From an uncultured Clostridia bacterium (lineage in GTDB: Bacteria > Bacillota > Clostridia > Oscillospirales > Ruminococcaceae): a stretch of DNA of 64,000 nt. Positions within the stretch are counted from its first letter, which is position 1. Each line of letters begins with the position of its first letter. Positions 1 to 9,066 of the stretch are shown here, piece after piece. Where the stretch lies: assembly GCA_947631445.1 (NCBI GenBank), contig CANRLN010000001.1, positions 93,066-157,065 of the forward strand, given 5' to 3'. The notes under the pieces were generated by a model. The model had not been told where the DNA came from and did no database searches. It was given only the letters and a program-made list of their open reading frames with translations. Both the position numbers and the translations under genes were made by a program.

Positions 1-155
1 ATTTCGTTGGACATACATTTGCTGTTCATGACGGACGCAAACACGTTCCTGTTTATGTTACAGAAGATATGGTAGGTCACAAGCTTGGAGAATTTGCACC
101 AACAAGAACCTTTAAAGGTCACGCAGGTTCAAAAACTTCAAATAACGGTAAGTAA
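1..155 (+). CDS. rpsS: 30S ribosomal protein S19, C-terminal part (cut by window edge)
   Basis: The frame is open at the left edge; its first whole codon is at base 3 and it ends in TAA at 153-155. The roughly 50 visible residues begin [19 protein letters not shown] and include [16 protein letters not shown], the conserved C-terminal half of S19. S19 sits in the head of the 30S subunit, forms a complex with S13 and contacts the A-site tRNA. It is the upstream member here of the S10 operon and is followed after 24 bp by rplV, the usual order. The missing N-terminus lies outside the window. Confidence 0.97.
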   Translation, partial: FVGHTFAVHDGRKHVPVYVTEDMVGHKLGEFAPTRTFKGHAGSKTSNNGK

Positions 156-179
156 TCGGCGGAAAGGAGGAAATCAGAC

Positions 180-518
180 ATGGAAGCAAGAGCTACAGTC
201 AAAATGGCAAGAATTTCTCCTCGTAAGGTAAAGATTGTTCTTGACCTTATCAGAGGTAAGGACCTTGAATTGGCACAAGCTATTATAAACAATACACCAA
301 AGGCTGCAAGTGAATATCTTGATAAACTTCTCAAGTCCGCCGCAAGCAACGCAGAAAACAATCACAACATGGATACAAAATCTTTGTATGTTGCTGAATG
401 TTATGTTGCTCCCGGACCTATCATGAAGAGAATTATGCCAAGAGCACGGGGCAGAGCATACAGAATTCTTAAAAGAACTTCTCACATCACAGTTGTTCTT
501 AAAGAAAAAGAAGCATAA
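180..518 (+). CDS. rplV: 50S ribosomal protein L22
   Basis: The product is 112 residues, a normal length for L22, which binds several 23S rRNA domains and whose extended beta-hairpin lines the peptide exit tunnel. The hairpin region is recognisable near residues 80-105 (APGPIMKRIMPRARGRA), followed by the conserved HITVVLKEKE end. ATG at 180 follows a strong SD (GGAAAGGAGG, 161-170). It lies between rpsS and rpsC in the S10 operon, on one polycistronic transcript. The call rests on clear family motifs and on gene order. Confidence 0.98.
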   Translation: MEARATVKMARISPRKVKIVLDLIRGKDLELAQAIINNTPKAASEYLDKLLKSAASNAENNHNMDTKSLYVAECYVAPGPIMKRIMPRARGRAYRILKRTSHITVVLKEKEA

Positions 519-538
519 ACGTCAAAAGGAGGTAAACT

Positions 539-1336
539 ATGGGCCAGAAAGTAAATCCACACGGTTATCGTGTTGGTGTAATTAAGGACTGGGATTCTCG
601 CTGGTTTGCAAACAAAAGCACTTTTGGCGACACACTCGTTGAAGACTACAACATAAGAGAGTTCATTCAGAAGCGTATTAACACCAGAACTAAGAATCCG
701 GACAGCAAGTCCACCTATGCTGGAGTTGCAAAAATTGAAATTGAACGTTTTTCAACCGGTAAGGTTAAAATTCACATTCATTGTGCAAAGCCTGCATTCG
801 TTATCGGTAAGGGCGGTGCAGAAATCGAAAAACTTAGAGCAGAAATCGAAAAGCTTATAAACAAGCCTGTAAATATTAATATTATTGAAGTAAAACAGCC
901 AGATATCAACGCTCAGTTGGTTGCTGAAAAAATTGCTCACGACCTTGAGGATAGAATTTCTTACAGACGTGCAATGAAACAAGCAATCGGTAAGGCTATG
1001 AAACTTGGTGCAAAGGGTATCAAGGCAAGAGTAAGCGGTCGTCTTGGCGGTGCTGAAATCGCAAGAGCTGAATCTTACCATGAAGGTACTATTCCTTTGC
1101 AGACAATCCGTGCTGACATTGATTACGGTTTCGCTGAAGCACACACAACCTATGGTCGTCTTGGCGTAAAGGTTTGGATTTATAGAGGCGAAGTTCTTAA
1201 GGGTGAAGTTGCTCCTTCCTCAAACAGAACACCTGCTGACAAGCAGGATAGACGCCGCAAGCCAAGAGCAGGCAAAGACGGTTCACGCAATTTTAACAGA
1301 AACAGAACTGCAAAAAGAGAAGGAGGTAACAACTAA
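539..1336 (+). CDS. rpsC: 30S ribosomal protein S3
   Basis: A 265-residue S3, a 30S head/neck protein that forms part of the mRNA entry channel. It starts [18 protein letters not shown], carries a type-2 KH domain with the VIGKGG loop at residues 88-93, and has the C-terminal S3 domain with [12 protein letters not shown]. It is longer than the usual ~220 residues because of a basic C-terminal tail (about residues 215-265, rich in R, K and N) and a small insertion near residue 50 ([12 protein letters not shown]). The TAA overlaps the ATG of rplP (TAATG), implying translational coupling. Confidence 0.98.
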   Translation: MGQKVNPHGYRVGVIKDWDSRWFANKSTFGDTLVEDYNIREFIQKRINTRTKNPDSKSTYAGVAKIEIERFSTGKVKIHIHCAKPAFVIGKGGAEIEKLRAEIEKLINKPVNINIIEVKQPDINAQLVAEKIAHDLEDRISYRRAMKQAIGKAMKLGAKGIKARVSGRLGGAEIARAESYHEGTIPLQTIRADIDYGFAEAHTTYGRLGVKVWIYRGEVLKGEVAPSSNRTPADKQDRRRKPRAGKDGSRNFNRNRTAKREGGNN

Positions 1337-1758
1337 TGCTGCTTCCAAAGAGAGTAAAGTATAGAAGAGTACAGCGTGGCAGAATGAAGGGTAAGGCTCT
1401 TCGTGGTAACAAGGTTACCTATGGTCAGTTTGGTCTTCAGGCACTTGAATGTGGCTGGATTACCTCAAACCAAATTGAAGCTGCCCGTGTCGCTATGACA
1501 AGATATATCAAGCGTGGCGGTCAGGTGTGGATTAAAATATTCCCTGACAAGCCTGTAACACAGAAACCTGCCGGTGTTCGTATGGGTTCCGGTAAGGGTG
1601 CTCCTGAATATTGGGTTGCTGTTGTTAAACCAGGCAGAGTTATGTTTGAAATTAACGGCGTTTCAGAGGAAACTGCCAGAGAAGCTATGCGTCTTGCAAT
1701 GCACAAGCTTCCTATCAAATGCAAATTCGTAGTTAAAGAAGAGGCAGGTGAGCAATAA
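1336..1758 (+). CDS. rplP: 50S ribosomal protein L16
   Basis: A 140-residue L16, which binds 23S rRNA near the A-site tRNA elbow and the peptidyl-transferase centre. Diagnostic stretches are [19 protein letters not shown] at the start, [13 protein letters not shown], and [20 protein letters not shown] in the second half. The start overlaps the stop of rpsC by one base and its own stop overlaps the start of rpmC in the same TAATG manner, so rpsC-rplP-rpmC are translationally coupled. SD AGGAGG at 1321-1326. Confidence 0.98.
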   Translation: MLLPKRVKYRRVQRGRMKGKALRGNKVTYGQFGLQALECGWITSNQIEAARVAMTRYIKRGGQVWIKIFPDKPVTQKPAGVRMGSGKGAPEYWVAVVKPGRVMFEINGVSEETAREAMRLAMHKLPIKCKFVVKEEAGEQ

Positions 1759-1952
1759 TGAAAGCAAACGAAATTAAGGACCTTACAAAAGAAGAGCTTG
1801 AAAGCAAACTCGGCGACCTTAAGCAGGAACTTTTCAATCTTCGTTTTCAACATTCTATCAATCAGCTCGAAAACCCAATGAAACTTAAGGCTGTTAAGAA
1901 AGATATTGCTCGTGTAAAAACTTTTCTTAGTAAGCTCGAAGCTGACGCATAA
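1758..1952 (+). CDS. rpmC: 50S ribosomal protein L29
   Basis: A 64-residue L29 at the rim of the exit tunnel, a docking site for trigger factor and SRP. It has the typical helical hairpin: [18 protein letters not shown], then [18 protein letters not shown] and an AR(V)KTFL motif near the end. ATG overlaps the last base of the rplP stop codon. It is followed after 20 bp by rpsQ. Normal size and normal operon position. Confidence 0.98.
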   Translation: MKANEIKDLTKEELESKLGDLKQELFNLRFQHSINQLENPMKLKAVKKDIARVKTFLSKLEADA

Positions 1953-1972
1953 ATCTGAAGGGAGGATTTACG

Positions 1973-2230
1973 GTGAGCGAAAGAAATCTTAGAAAAACCA
2001 GAGTTGGTAAGGTTGTTTCCAACAAGATGGATAAAACAATCGTTGTTGCTATCGAAGATAACGTACCACACCCCCTCTACAAGAAAATCATCAGAAGAAC
2101 CGTTAAACTTAAGGCTCATGATGAAAACAACATCTGCAACGAGGGAGATAAGGTTGAAGTAATGGAAACTCGTCCTCTCTCTAAGGATAAGAGATGGCGT
2201 CTTGTTAGAGTTATCGAACAGGTAAAGTAA
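1973..2230 (+). CDS. rpsQ: 30S ribosomal protein S17
   Basis: An 85-residue OB-fold protein of the 30S body that organises 16S rRNA near helix 11. Conserved features are [41 protein letters not shown] and [19 protein letters not shown]. The start is GTG at 1973, preceded by GGGAGGA at 1959-1965. It is the last gene before a 97-bp gap to rplN, the classical S10/spc boundary, and that gap contains a nested hairpin (separate entry). Confidence 0.98.
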   Translation: MSERNLRKTRVGKVVSNKMDKTIVVAIEDNVPHPLYKKIIRRTVKLKAHDENNICNEGDKVEVMETRPLSKDKRWRLVRVIEQVK

Positions 2231-2242
2231 TTGTAAAGCAAC

Positions 2243-2302
2243 ATTCAAGTAAATATCACAAAGGCAAAGGGCTTGCAATAAAGCCCATATGCCTTGAATT
2301 TT
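2243..2302 (+). promoter_or_regulatory. Nested hairpin at the S10/spc operon junction
   Basis: In the 97-bp gap between rpsQ and rplN two stems are stacked: AAGGCA (2261-2266) with TGCCTT (2290-2295), and inside it GGGCTT (2269-2274) with AAGCCC (2281-2286). ATTCAAG (2243-2249) can pair instead with CTTGAAT (2293-2299), which competes for the outer stem. A short T-run (2298-2302) follows. The stems are seen directly. An attenuator or ribosomal-protein binding site is inference from the position between operons and the alternative pairing. Confidence 0.45.
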
Positions 2303-2327
2303 TAAGTGGCGAAAGGAGGAACGCACT

Positions 2328-2696
2328 GTGATTCAGATGCAGAGCCACCTCAAAGTTGCTGACAACACAGGAGCTAAAGAGCTTATGTGTATCAGAGTTC
2401 TTGGAGGTACACGCAGAAAGTATGCAAACATCGGCGACGTTGTTGTTGCTTCGGTTAAAAAGGCAACACCCGGCGGAGTTGTAAAAAAAGGCGATGTTGT
2501 AAAAGCAGTAATCGTTCGTTCAGCAAGCGGTCTTCGTCGTAACGATGGAACTTATATTCGTTTTGACGAAAATGCTGCTGTTATTATTAAGGAAGATAAA
2601 ACCCCTAAGGGTACACGTATTTTTGGACCTGTAGCAAGAGAACTTCGTGATAAGGACTACATGAAGATTTTGTCACTTGCTCCGGAAGTTCTTTAA
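2328..2696 (+). CDS. rplN: 50S ribosomal protein L14
   Basis: A 122-residue L14, a beta-barrel protein at the subunit interface that takes part in bridges to 16S rRNA helix 14. It begins [19 protein letters not shown] and contains the family signature [19 protein letters not shown] and the C-terminal [24 protein letters not shown]. The start is GTG at 2328, after GAAAGGAGGA (2311-2320). It is the first gene of the spc operon and lies behind the junction hairpin. Confidence 0.98.
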   Translation: MIQMQSHLKVADNTGAKELMCIRVLGGTRRKYANIGDVVVASVKKATPGGVVKKGDVVKAVIVRSASGLRRNDGTYIRFDENAAVIIKEDKTPKGTRIFGPVARELRDKDYMKILSLAPEVL

Positions 2697-2714
2697 TTTG
2701 GAGGTGTCGTTAAG

Positions 2715-3026
2715 ATGAGTAATTTACATGTAAAAACAGGCGACACAGTTGTTGTTCTTTCCGGTAAGGACAAGGGCAAGCAGGGAAAGGTTGTAGGAGT
2801 TTCTCCTAAAGAAGGCAAAGTAATCGTTGAAGGAATTAATCAGGTTACAAAGCACGTTAAACCTCGTTCTGCTCAGCAGCAAGGCGGAATTGTTACCGCT
2901 GAAGCTCCGTTGTACGCTTGCAAGGTTCAGGTTGTTTGCCCTAAGTGCAACAAACCTACAAGAGTTTATCACAAGGTTGTTGACGGAAAGAAAGTCAGAA
3001 CCTGCAAATGTGGTAATGAATTTTAA
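2715..3026 (+). CDS. rplX: 50S ribosomal protein L24 with C-terminal zinc ribbon
   Basis: A 103-residue assembly-initiator protein of the 50S subunit. A KOW motif is visible near the N-terminus ([20 protein letters not shown], about residues 7-26). The C-terminal part carries Cys75-x2-Cys78 and Cys97-x-Cys99, consistent with the zinc-binding form found in many Firmicutes. SD GGAGGTG precedes ATG 2715; 18 bp separate it from rplN and 16 bp from rplE. Confidence 0.98.
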   Translation: MSNLHVKTGDTVVVLSGKDKGKQGKVVGVSPKEGKVIVEGINQVTKHVKPRSAQQQGGIVTAEAPLYACKVQVVCPKCNKPTRVYHKVVDGKKVRTCKCGNEF

Positions 3027-3042
3027 TTAGGAGGGGTTACTG

Positions 3043-3582
3043 ATGTCAAGATTAAAAGAACAATACATTAGCAGCGTAGCTCCTGCTATGATGGAAAAAT
3101 TCGGCTACAAAAACGTAATGCAGATTCCAAAGCTTGATAAGGTTGTTATTAATGTCGGCTGTGGTTCTGAAAAAGGCAACTCAAAGGTTGTTGAAGCAAT
3201 CATGAACGACCTTGCAACTATTACTGGTCAAAAGCCAATTGCTTGTAAGGCAAAGAAGTCGGTTGCTAACTTTAAGCTTCGTGAAGGCGAAATCATCGGC
3301 GTTAAGGTAACACTCAGAGCTGAAAAGATGTATGAATTCGTTGACAGACTTTTCAATGTAGCGTTCCCACGTGTTCGTGACTTCAGAGGTATCAACGGAA
3401 ATTCTTTCGATGGCAGAGGAAACTATTCAACAGGTATTAAAGAACAGCTTATCTTCCCTGAAATCGAATATGATAAAATCGATAAGGTTCGTGGTATGGA
3501 TATTAACTTTATCACAACTGCAAAAACCGATGAAGAAGCTAAGGAGTTGCTCAGCTTGTTGGGTGCTCCATTCGCAAAGTAA
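3043..3582 (+). CDS. rplE: 50S ribosomal protein L5
   Basis: A 179-residue L5, which binds 5S rRNA and contacts the P-site tRNA through the central protuberance. Conserved stretches are [52 protein letters not shown] and [20 protein letters not shown]. Length is normal for the family. SD AGGAGGGG lies just before ATG 3043, and the next gene, rpsZ, follows after 18 bp. Confidence 0.98.
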   Translation: MSRLKEQYISSVAPAMMEKFGYKNVMQIPKLDKVVINVGCGSEKGNSKVVEAIMNDLATITGQKPIACKAKKSVANFKLREGEIIGVKVTLRAEKMYEFVDRLFNVAFPRVRDFRGINGNSFDGRGNYSTGIKEQLIFPEIEYDKIDKVRGMDINFITTAKTDEEAKELLSLLGAPFAK

Positions 3583-3600
3583 TATTGGGAGGAACATCTA

Positions 3601-3786
3601 ATGGCTAAGAAGTCAATGATTAATAAACAACAGGCTACACCTAAATACTCCACCCGTGCATACAATAGATGTAAGATTTGCGGAAGACCTCATGCGTATC
3701 TCAGAAAGTTCGGCATCTGCCGTATCTGCTTTAGAGAACTCGCTCATGATGGTCAGATTCCGGGAGTTAAAAAGGCAAGCTGGTAA
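3601..3786 (+). CDS. rpsZ: 30S ribosomal protein S14, type Z (zinc-binding)
   Basis: The short 61-residue zinc form of S14 in the 30S head. Four cysteines in two CxxC pairs are present: Cys24-x2-Cys27 (RCKICGRPH) and Cys40-x2-Cys43 ([10 protein letters not shown]), so this is the C+ type. The family [11 protein letters not shown] ending is intact. Many Firmicutes also carry a zinc-free paralogue elsewhere under Zur control; none is in this window. SD GGGAGGA precedes ATG 3601. Confidence 0.98.
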   Translation: MAKKSMINKQQATPKYSTRAYNRCKICGRPHAYLRKFGICRICFRELAHDGQIPGVKKASW

Positions 3787-3810
3787 ATTGAGCAAAGGAG
3801 GTTGACGGTC

Positions 3811-4209
3811 ATGCAAATTACTGATACAATCGCAGATTTATTGACCAGAATTCGCAATGCAAGTACTGCAAAGCATCCAACAGTTGACGTTCCTGCATCA
3901 AATGTGAAAAAGTCCATCGTGCAGATTCTCGAAGACGAGGGTTATGTAAAGGGCTATCAGGTTATTGAGGACGGCAAACAGGGTATTATTCGCATTACCC
4001 TTAAATATGACGAAAACGCAAACACAGTTATTTCAGGTTTGAGAAGAGTTTCAAAGCCAGGTTTGAGAATTTATTCTTCTTGTGAAGATATGCCTAAGGT
4101 AATGAAGGGCTTGGGAATCGCTATTGTTTCCACTTCTAAGGGCATTATGACAGACAAGAAGGCAAGAAAACTTAATGTTGGCGGAGAAGTTCTCGCATTC
4201 ATCTGGTAA
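3811..4209 (+). CDS. rpsH: 30S ribosomal protein S8
   Basis: S8 of 132 residues, a primary binder of the 16S rRNA central domain and, in enterobacteria, the repressor of the spc operon. It begins [18 protein letters not shown] and ends with the signature [23 protein letters not shown] place the start at ATG 3811: the SD AAAGGAGG occupies 3795-3802, giving 8 nt spacing, whereas the in-frame TTG at 3802 overlaps the SD. Position in the spc operon is standard. Confidence 0.97.
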   Translation: MQITDTIADLLTRIRNASTAKHPTVDVPASNVKKSIVQILEDEGYVKGYQVIEDGKQGIIRITLKYDENANTVISGLRRVSKPGLRIYSSCEDMPKVMKGLGIAIVSTSKGIMTDKKARKLNVGGEVLAFIW

Positions 4210-4224
4210 GGAGGACTAAAGAAT

Positions 4225-4776
4225 ATGTCAAGAATAGGTATTAAGCCAATTAGTGTTCCTGCTGGAGTTGATGTTACAGTTGCTGACGGAAACGTTGTTA
4301 CTGTAAAGGGTGCAAAGGGAACTCTTACTCAAAAATATGACACAAGACTTACAATTACAGTAGATGGCAGTGAAGTTAAGGTTGAACGTCACTCTGAAAA
4401 TAGAGCAGACAAATCTCTCCACGGTCTTACAAGAACTCTTATTTCTAATATGGTTGAAGGCGTTACAAACGGCTACACAAAAACACTTGAAATTGAGGGT
4501 ATTGGTTACAGAGCTGCAAAGCAAGGCTCTAACCTTGTAATGAATCTTGGATTTTCACATCAGGTAATTATTCCTGAAACAGAGGACATTAAAATCGATG
4601 TTCCTAACCCTAACCAGATTATCGTTAAGGGCATTGACAAGCAAAAGGTTGGTCAGTTTGCTTGCGAAATTCGTGAAAAGCGTCCCCCCGAGCCATACAA
4701 GGGCAAGGGAATCCGTTACCAAGGCGAACACATTATCCGTAAGGAAGGTAAAGCCGGTAAGGGTGCTAAGAAATAA
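4225..4776 (+). CDS. rplF: 50S ribosomal protein L6
   Basis: A 183-residue L6, near the factor-binding region of the 50S subunit next to the sarcin-ricin loop. It shows the two-domain L6 pattern: SRIGIKPISVPAGVDVTV at the start and the C-terminal signature PPEPYKGKGIRYQGEHIIRKEGKAGKGAKK. SD AAGGAGG (4208-4214) overlaps the rpsH stop, and 18 bp separate it from rplR. Confidence 0.98.
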   Translation: MSRIGIKPISVPAGVDVTVADGNVVTVKGAKGTLTQKYDTRLTITVDGSEVKVERHSENRADKSLHGLTRTLISNMVEGVTNGYTKTLEIEGIGYRAAKQGSNLVMNLGFSHQVIIPETEDIKIDVPNPNQIIVKGIDKQKVGQFACEIREKRPPEPYKGKGIRYQGEHIIRKEGKAGKGAKK

Positions 4777-4794
4777 TAAAGGAGTGTATTTACA

Positions 4795-5154
4795 ATGGTT
4801 AAAAAGATTGATAAAGCACAAGCCAGAGCAAAAAGACATGCCAGAGTTCGTGCAAAGATTTCAGGCACACCCGAGTGTCCACGCCTTAATGTATTCCGCT
4901 CCTCTAAGAATATTTTTGCACAGATTATCGACGACGTAAACGGCGTTACTCTTTGCAGTGCTAACTCTCAAATGAAAGATTTTGAAGGCAATGGCGGAAA
5001 CAAAGAGGGTGCAAGAACAGTTGGTAAGATGATTGCAAAAGCTGCTGCTGAAAAGGGTATTACAGATGTTGTTTTTGACAGAGGCGGATACCTTTATCAC
5101 GGACGTGTTCAGGAGTTGGCAGAGGGCGCTCGTGAGGGCGGACTCAACTTCTAA
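4795..5154 (+). CDS. rplR: 50S ribosomal protein L18
   Basis: A 119-residue L18, which with L5 and L25 anchors 5S rRNA in the central protuberance. Recognisable parts are the basic N-terminus ([19 protein letters not shown]), the segment [19 protein letters not shown], and the conserved C-terminal [32 protein letters not shown] precedes ATG 4795. It is followed by rpsE after 20 bp. Confidence 0.98.
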   Translation: MVKKIDKAQARAKRHARVRAKISGTPECPRLNVFRSSKNIFAQIIDDVNGVTLCSANSQMKDFEGNGGNKEGARTVGKMIAKAAAEKGITDVVFDRGGYLYHGRVQELAEGAREGGLNF

Positions 5155-5174
5155 TAAAGAGGGAGGTAATACTT

Positions 5175-5669
5175 TTGGCTATTATAGATGCTTCAACATT
5201 AGAGCTTAGTGAAAAGGTTGTTGCTATAAACCGTGTATCTAAGACAGTAAAGGGCGGTAGAATTTTTAAATTCGCAGCTCTCGTAGTAGTAGGTGACGGA
5301 AACGGCACAGTTGGATTTGGTATCGGAAAATCCGGAGAAGTTCCGGACGCAATCCGTAAGGGAATTGAAGACGCTAAGAAGAACCTTATCAAAGTTTCAC
5401 TAAAAGGCACAACAATTCCTCATGAAATTGTTGGTAAGTTTGGTGCAGGCGAAGTTCTGCTTATGCCAGCCGCACAAGGTACTGGAGTTATCGCAGGCGG
5501 TCCTGTCAGAGCAGTAGTAGAGGTTGCAGGAATTAAGGACATCAGAACAAAGTCACTTCGTTCTAACAATCCTTGCAATGTAGTAAGAGCTACAATTGCT
5601 GGTCTTGCAGCTGTTAAGTCTGCTGAAGACGTTGCCAAGCTTAGAGGAAAGTCCATTAAGGAAATTTAG
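5175..5669 (+). CDS. rpsE: 30S ribosomal protein S5
   Basis: A 164-residue S5, important for decoding fidelity and part of the mRNA-entry helicase with S3 and S4. The double-stranded RNA-binding-like N-terminal domain covers [20 protein letters not shown] and the following [14 protein letters not shown]; the second domain contains [18 protein letters not shown]. The start codon is TTG at 5175, after GGGAGGT (5161-5167); no ATG fits the conserved N-terminus. It precedes rpmD by 19 bp. Confidence 0.97.
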   Translation: MAIIDASTLELSEKVVAINRVSKTVKGGRIFKFAALVVVGDGNGTVGFGIGKSGEVPDAIRKGIEDAKKNLIKVSLKGTTIPHEIVGKFGAGEVLLMPAAQGTGVIAGGPVRAVVEVAGIKDIRTKSLRSNNPCNVVRATIAGLAAVKSAEDVAKLRGKSIKEI

Positions 5670-5688
5670 GCTAAGGAGGAAACTTAAC

Positions 5689-5868
5689 ATGGCTAACCTT
5701 AAAATTAAATTGGTAAAAAGCCTTAACAGTAAGAGCAAAAAGCAGATTGCTACAGCTTACTCCCTTGGTTTGAGAACAATCGGTGCTGAAACAACTCAGC
5801 CTGACAACCCGCAGACACAGGGTAAAATTAAAGTAATTGCTCATCTTGTTACTGTAACAGAAGCGTAA
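5689..5868 (+). CDS. rpmD: 50S ribosomal protein L30
   Basis: A 59-residue L30 of the short bacterial type. It reads MANLKIKLVKSLNSKSKKQI, then the conserved LGLRTIGAETTQPDNPQTQGKI with a beta-strand ending. ATG 5689 is preceded by AAGGAGGA (5673-5680); an upstream in-frame ATG at 5596 lies inside rpsE and has no SD, so it is rejected. It lies between rpsE and rplO as in other Firmicutes. Confidence 0.97.
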   Translation: MANLKIKLVKSLNSKSKKQIATAYSLGLRTIGAETTQPDNPQTQGKIKVIAHLVTVTEA

Positions 5869-5890
5869 AAGCAAGGAGGTGCTTTAGGAA

Positions 5891-6331
5891 ATGAAGTTGT
5901 ACGAATTATCCCCTGCTCCTGGCTCTGTTAAAGACGTTAAAAGAGTAGGTAGAGGACATGGTTCCGGAAACGGCAAAACAGCCGGCAAAGGACATAAAGG
6001 ACAAAAGGCTCGTTCAGGCGGTTCAATCAGACCCGGCTTTGAAGGAGGTCAAACATCTCTTGCAAGACGTATTCCAAAGCGTGGATTTAACAATATCTTC
6101 CGCACAGAATATGTTGCAATCAACGTTTCGCAGCTTGAACAGTTTGTTGACGGCACAGTCGTTGACACTGAACTTTTAAAGGCAGCAGGCTTGGTTAAAA
6201 ACGCAAAAGACGGAATTAAAATTCTCGGAAACGGAGAACTCACTAAAAACCTTACCGTAAAGGTTGCGGCTGTGTCCGCATCTGCTAAGGAAAAAATTGA
6301 AAAGGCAGGCGGGAAGGTTGAGGTGATTTAA
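5891..6331 (+). CDS. rplO: 50S ribosomal protein L15
   Basis: A 146-residue L15, a late-assembly 50S protein with a long glycine- and lysine-rich N-terminal extension that threads into 23S rRNA. Seen here are [39 protein letters not shown] and the signature [18 protein letters not shown]. Its stop codon (6329-6331) abuts the GTG start of secY with no gap, implying coupled translation. Confidence 0.98.
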   Translation: MKLYELSPAPGSVKDVKRVGRGHGSGNGKTAGKGHKGQKARSGGSIRPGFEGGQTSLARRIPKRGFNNIFRTEYVAINVSQLEQFVDGTVVDTELLKAAGLVKNAKDGIKILGNGELTKNLTVKVAAVSASAKEKIEKAGGKVEVI

Positions 6332-7633
6332 GTGATAGAATCTTTTCGCAATATTTGGCGTACACCTGAATTAAGAAAGAAAATTCTATTTACACTTTTC
6401 ATCATCATTATCTACAGAATCGGCGGTGCATTGCCTGTTCCTTATTTGGACGGTGCGGCTCTTGCAACATGGGCTCAAGCATCGGCAGATTCAGGAGATT
6501 TTTTCAGCTATTTAAACGTGCTGTCGGGCGGTAACTTTTCAAAAGCAACCTTGCTTGCTTTGTCGGTTTCCCCTTACATTAACGCACAAATCATCATTCA
6601 GCTTTTAACATATGCTCTTCCTCCTCTGGAAAAACTCCAGAAGGAAGGACTTGAGGGCAGAAAAAAGTTAAATAAAATTACAAAGGTTACAGCTCTTTTC
6701 ATTTCGCTGTTCCAGTCGTGGGCATACTACTTGACGCTTAGCCGTTCGGCTCACGCAGTATTATATACTAACGGATTTGAAAAGATTTTTTCTGAAATAG
6801 TTATAATTGCTTGCTTTACAGCCGGTTCTTGTCTTACAATGTGGCTGGGCGACCAGATTAACGAAAAGGGTGTTGGCAACGGTGTTTCGATGCTGTTGTT
6901 TGCAGGTATTATAGCGAGAGGTCCTGCTTCTCTATTGACCCTGTTTGAACTTATGAAAACAGGAGAAACCAAGTATATTATCCTTGTTCCAATAATCGTT
7001 GTAATTTTTATTTTGATGATTTCTTTTATTATCTTTATGAACAATTCGGAAAGACGTATTCCGATTCAGTATGCAAAAAGAGTTGTTGGAAACAAAATGT
7101 ATGGCGGTCAAAGCCACTATATTCCAATAAAGGTTTGCATGAGTGGCGTTTTGCCAATTATCTTTGCAATGTCCTTTATGTCGCTTCCATCAACAATAAA
7201 GATGTTCGTTCCCGATACAAAGGGTCACGGCTTCTATCATACATTGCTTGAATGGTTCAGCTATACTCACCCATTCTATGCTTGTCTTTATTTCATACTG
7301 ATTATTGCTTTCAATTACTTCTATGTTTCAATGTCTTATAATCCGATTGAAATTGCAAACAATCTGCGTCAGAGCAACGGCGGTATCCCCGGAATTAGAC
7401 CCGGCAAGCCGACAAGCGATTTTATAGGCAGAATACTTTCAAAGATTACCCTTGTTGGTGCATTTTTCCTTGGCGTAATTGCTATTTTCCCAATTTTGTT
7501 TACAACATTCGCAAAGGTAAACATTGCAATGGGTGGTACTTCAATCCTTATCGTTGTAAGTGTTGCTCTTGAAACTGTCCGTACACTTGAATCCCAAATT
7601 ATGATGCGTCATCAAAAGGGATTTTTGGATTAA
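6332..7633 (+). CDS. secY: Preprotein translocase channel subunit SecY
   Basis: A 433-residue SecY, the ten-helix channel of the general secretion pathway, working with SecE, SecG and SecA in the cytoplasmic membrane. Visible hallmarks are the N-terminal WRTPELRKKILFTLFIIIIYR, the plug region DSGDFFSYLNVLSGGNFS, the segment SPYINAQIIIQLLTYALPPLE, the cytoplasmic loop ERRIPIQYAKRV, and the C-terminal NGGIPGIRPGKPT. Start is GTG 6332, directly at the end of rplO. secY within the spc operon is the standard arrangement. Confidence 0.98.
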   Translation: MIESFRNIWRTPELRKKILFTLFIIIIYRIGGALPVPYLDGAALATWAQASADSGDFFSYLNVLSGGNFSKATLLALSVSPYINAQIIIQLLTYALPPLEKLQKEGLEGRKKLNKITKVTALFISLFQSWAYYLTLSRSAHAVLYTNGFEKIFSEIVIIACFTAGSCLTMWLGDQINEKGVGNGVSMLLFAGIIARGPASLLTLFELMKTGETKYIILVPIIVVIFILMISFIIFMNNSERRIPIQYAKRVVGNKMYGGQSHYIPIKVCMSGVLPIIFAMSFMSLPSTIKMFVPDTKGHGFYHTLLEWFSYTHPFYACLYFILIIAFNYFYVSMSYNPIEIANNLRQSNGGIPGIRPGKPTSDFIGRILSKITLVGAFFLGVIAIFPILFTTFAKVNIAMGGTSILIVVSVALETVRTLESQIMMRHQKGFLD

Positions 7634-7656
7634 TTTAAATTTGTAAGGAGATTAAC

Positions 7657-8289
7657 ATGAATCTTATTTTTCTTGGTGCTCCCGGTGCTGGTAAAGGCAC
7701 TCAGGCAGAGTATATCAGCGAGGAACTTAATATTCCGACAATTTCTACTGGAAATATGCTCCGTGCAGCTGTAAAGGCAGGCACAGACTATGGTCTTAAA
7801 GCTAAAGAAGCTATGGATTCGGGAGCTTTGGTTTCTGATGATATAGTAATCGGAATTTTAAAAGACAGAATACTTGAAGATGATTGTAAAAATGGTTTTA
7901 TCCTTGACGGTTTCCCAAGAACTGTTGTTCAGGCTCAGGCTCTTGACAACATGGGCGTTACAATCGATAAAGTTGTTGAAATTAATGTTGCAGATGAAAA
8001 GATTCAGCAGCGTCTTTCGGGCAGACGAGTTTGTGAGAGCTGCGGAAATTCATATCATATAGACTTTAAACCAACCAAGGTTGATGGAGTATGCGATGCG
8101 TGTGGCGGCAAAACTGTTATCCGTAAGGACGACGAGCCTGCAACCGTTTTAAGCAGACTTGCTACCTATCATGAAGTAACTGCTCCTCTTAAAGACTACT
8201 ATCAGGCACAAGGCAAACTTGTGACTGTTGATGGTCAGGAGGAAATAGCAGATACTAAAAAACTTACTCTTGAGGCTGTAAAGGCATAG
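7657..8289 (+). CDS. adk: Adenylate kinase, zinc-LID type
   Basis: A 210-residue adenylate kinase that interconverts ATP + AMP and 2 ADP. The P-loop GAPGAGKGT is at residues 7-15, the AMP-binding part has STGNMLRAAV (30-39), and GFPRTVVQAQAL follows at 85-96. The LID domain holds Cys126-x2-Cys129 and Cys146-x2-Cys149, so it belongs to the zinc-binding Gram-positive form. It sits between secY and map, as in most Firmicutes, with SD AAGGAG before ATG 7657. Confidence 0.98.
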   Translation: MNLIFLGAPGAGKGTQAEYISEELNIPTISTGNMLRAAVKAGTDYGLKAKEAMDSGALVSDDIVIGILKDRILEDDCKNGFILDGFPRTVVQAQALDNMGVTIDKVVEINVADEKIQQRLSGRRVCESCGNSYHIDFKPTKVDGVCDACGGKTVIRKDDEPATVLSRLATYHEVTAPLKDYYQAQGKLVTVDGQEEIADTKKLTLEAVKA

Positions 8290-8306
8290 ATAGAAAGGGT
8301 TTTTTA

Positions 8307-9056
8307 ATGATTAACATTAAATCAAACAAAGAATTGACTTTACTTCGCAAAGCCGGCTTAATCACCGGCAATGCCCTTGTGGCAGCAGGCGAGGCAATTC
8401 ATGTGGGTATGACTACCAAAGAACTTGACACGGTGATAAGAAAATATATTACTTCACATGGTGCTAAACCTTCTTTTCTCGGTTATGGCGGATTCCCTGG
8501 AAGTGCTTGCATTTCCATAAATGATGAAGTCATTCACGGTATTCCCGGTTCAAGAAAACTCTGCGACGGCGATATTGTTTCGGTCGATGTAGGAGCTTAT
8601 ATTGACGGATACCACGGGGATTCCTGCAAAACTTTTGCTGTCGGAAATGTTTCAAAAGAGGCTCTTGACCTTATGAAAGCGACAGAAGAAAGCCTTTATA
8701 TCGCAATTGAAATGGCAAAACCCGGTATTCGCCTTGGCGATATTGGCTATGCTATTGCAAAGCATAATGAGGACAGGGGTTACAGCGTTGTAAAAGAGTT
8801 TGTCGGACACGGAGTTGGTAGAGAACTCCATGAAGACCCGGAAGTTCCAAACTATGGCACACAAGGTCATGGCGTTCGACTGGTTGCAGGAATGGTTATT
8901 GCAATCGAACCTATGATTAATGCCGGAAAACCTGCTGTTAAGGTTATGCCGGATAATTGGACGGTTAAAACTCGTGACGGTTCTCTTTCTGCTCATTTTG
9001 AGCATACGATTGCAATCACACAGGACGGTGCTGTTATTCTTACAGCTCCTGACTAA
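8307..9056 (+). CDS. map: Methionine aminopeptidase, type I
   Basis: A 249-residue enzyme that removes the initiator methionine from nascent proteins. The five metal ligands of the pita-bread fold can be placed at Asp94, Asp105 (YHGDSC), His168 (GHGVGR), Glu201 (AIEPM) and Glu232 (HFEHT); His77 of the VIHG motif is also present. No N-terminal zinc or SH3 extension is present, so it is the basic type Ia form. It lies 17 bp behind adk in the translation operon, with SD GAAAGGG. Confidence 0.98.
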   Translation: MINIKSNKELTLLRKAGLITGNALVAAGEAIHVGMTTKELDTVIRKYITSHGAKPSFLGYGGFPGSACISINDEVIHGIPGSRKLCDGDIVSVDVGAYIDGYHGDSCKTFAVGNVSKEALDLMKATEESLYIAIEMAKPGIRLGDIGYAIAKHNEDRGYSVVKEFVGHGVGRELHEDPEVPNYGTQGHGVRLVAGMVIAIEPMINAGKPAVKVMPDNWTVKTRDGSLSAHFEHTIAITQDGAVILTAPD

Positions 9057-9066
9057 GAGGTGTGTT

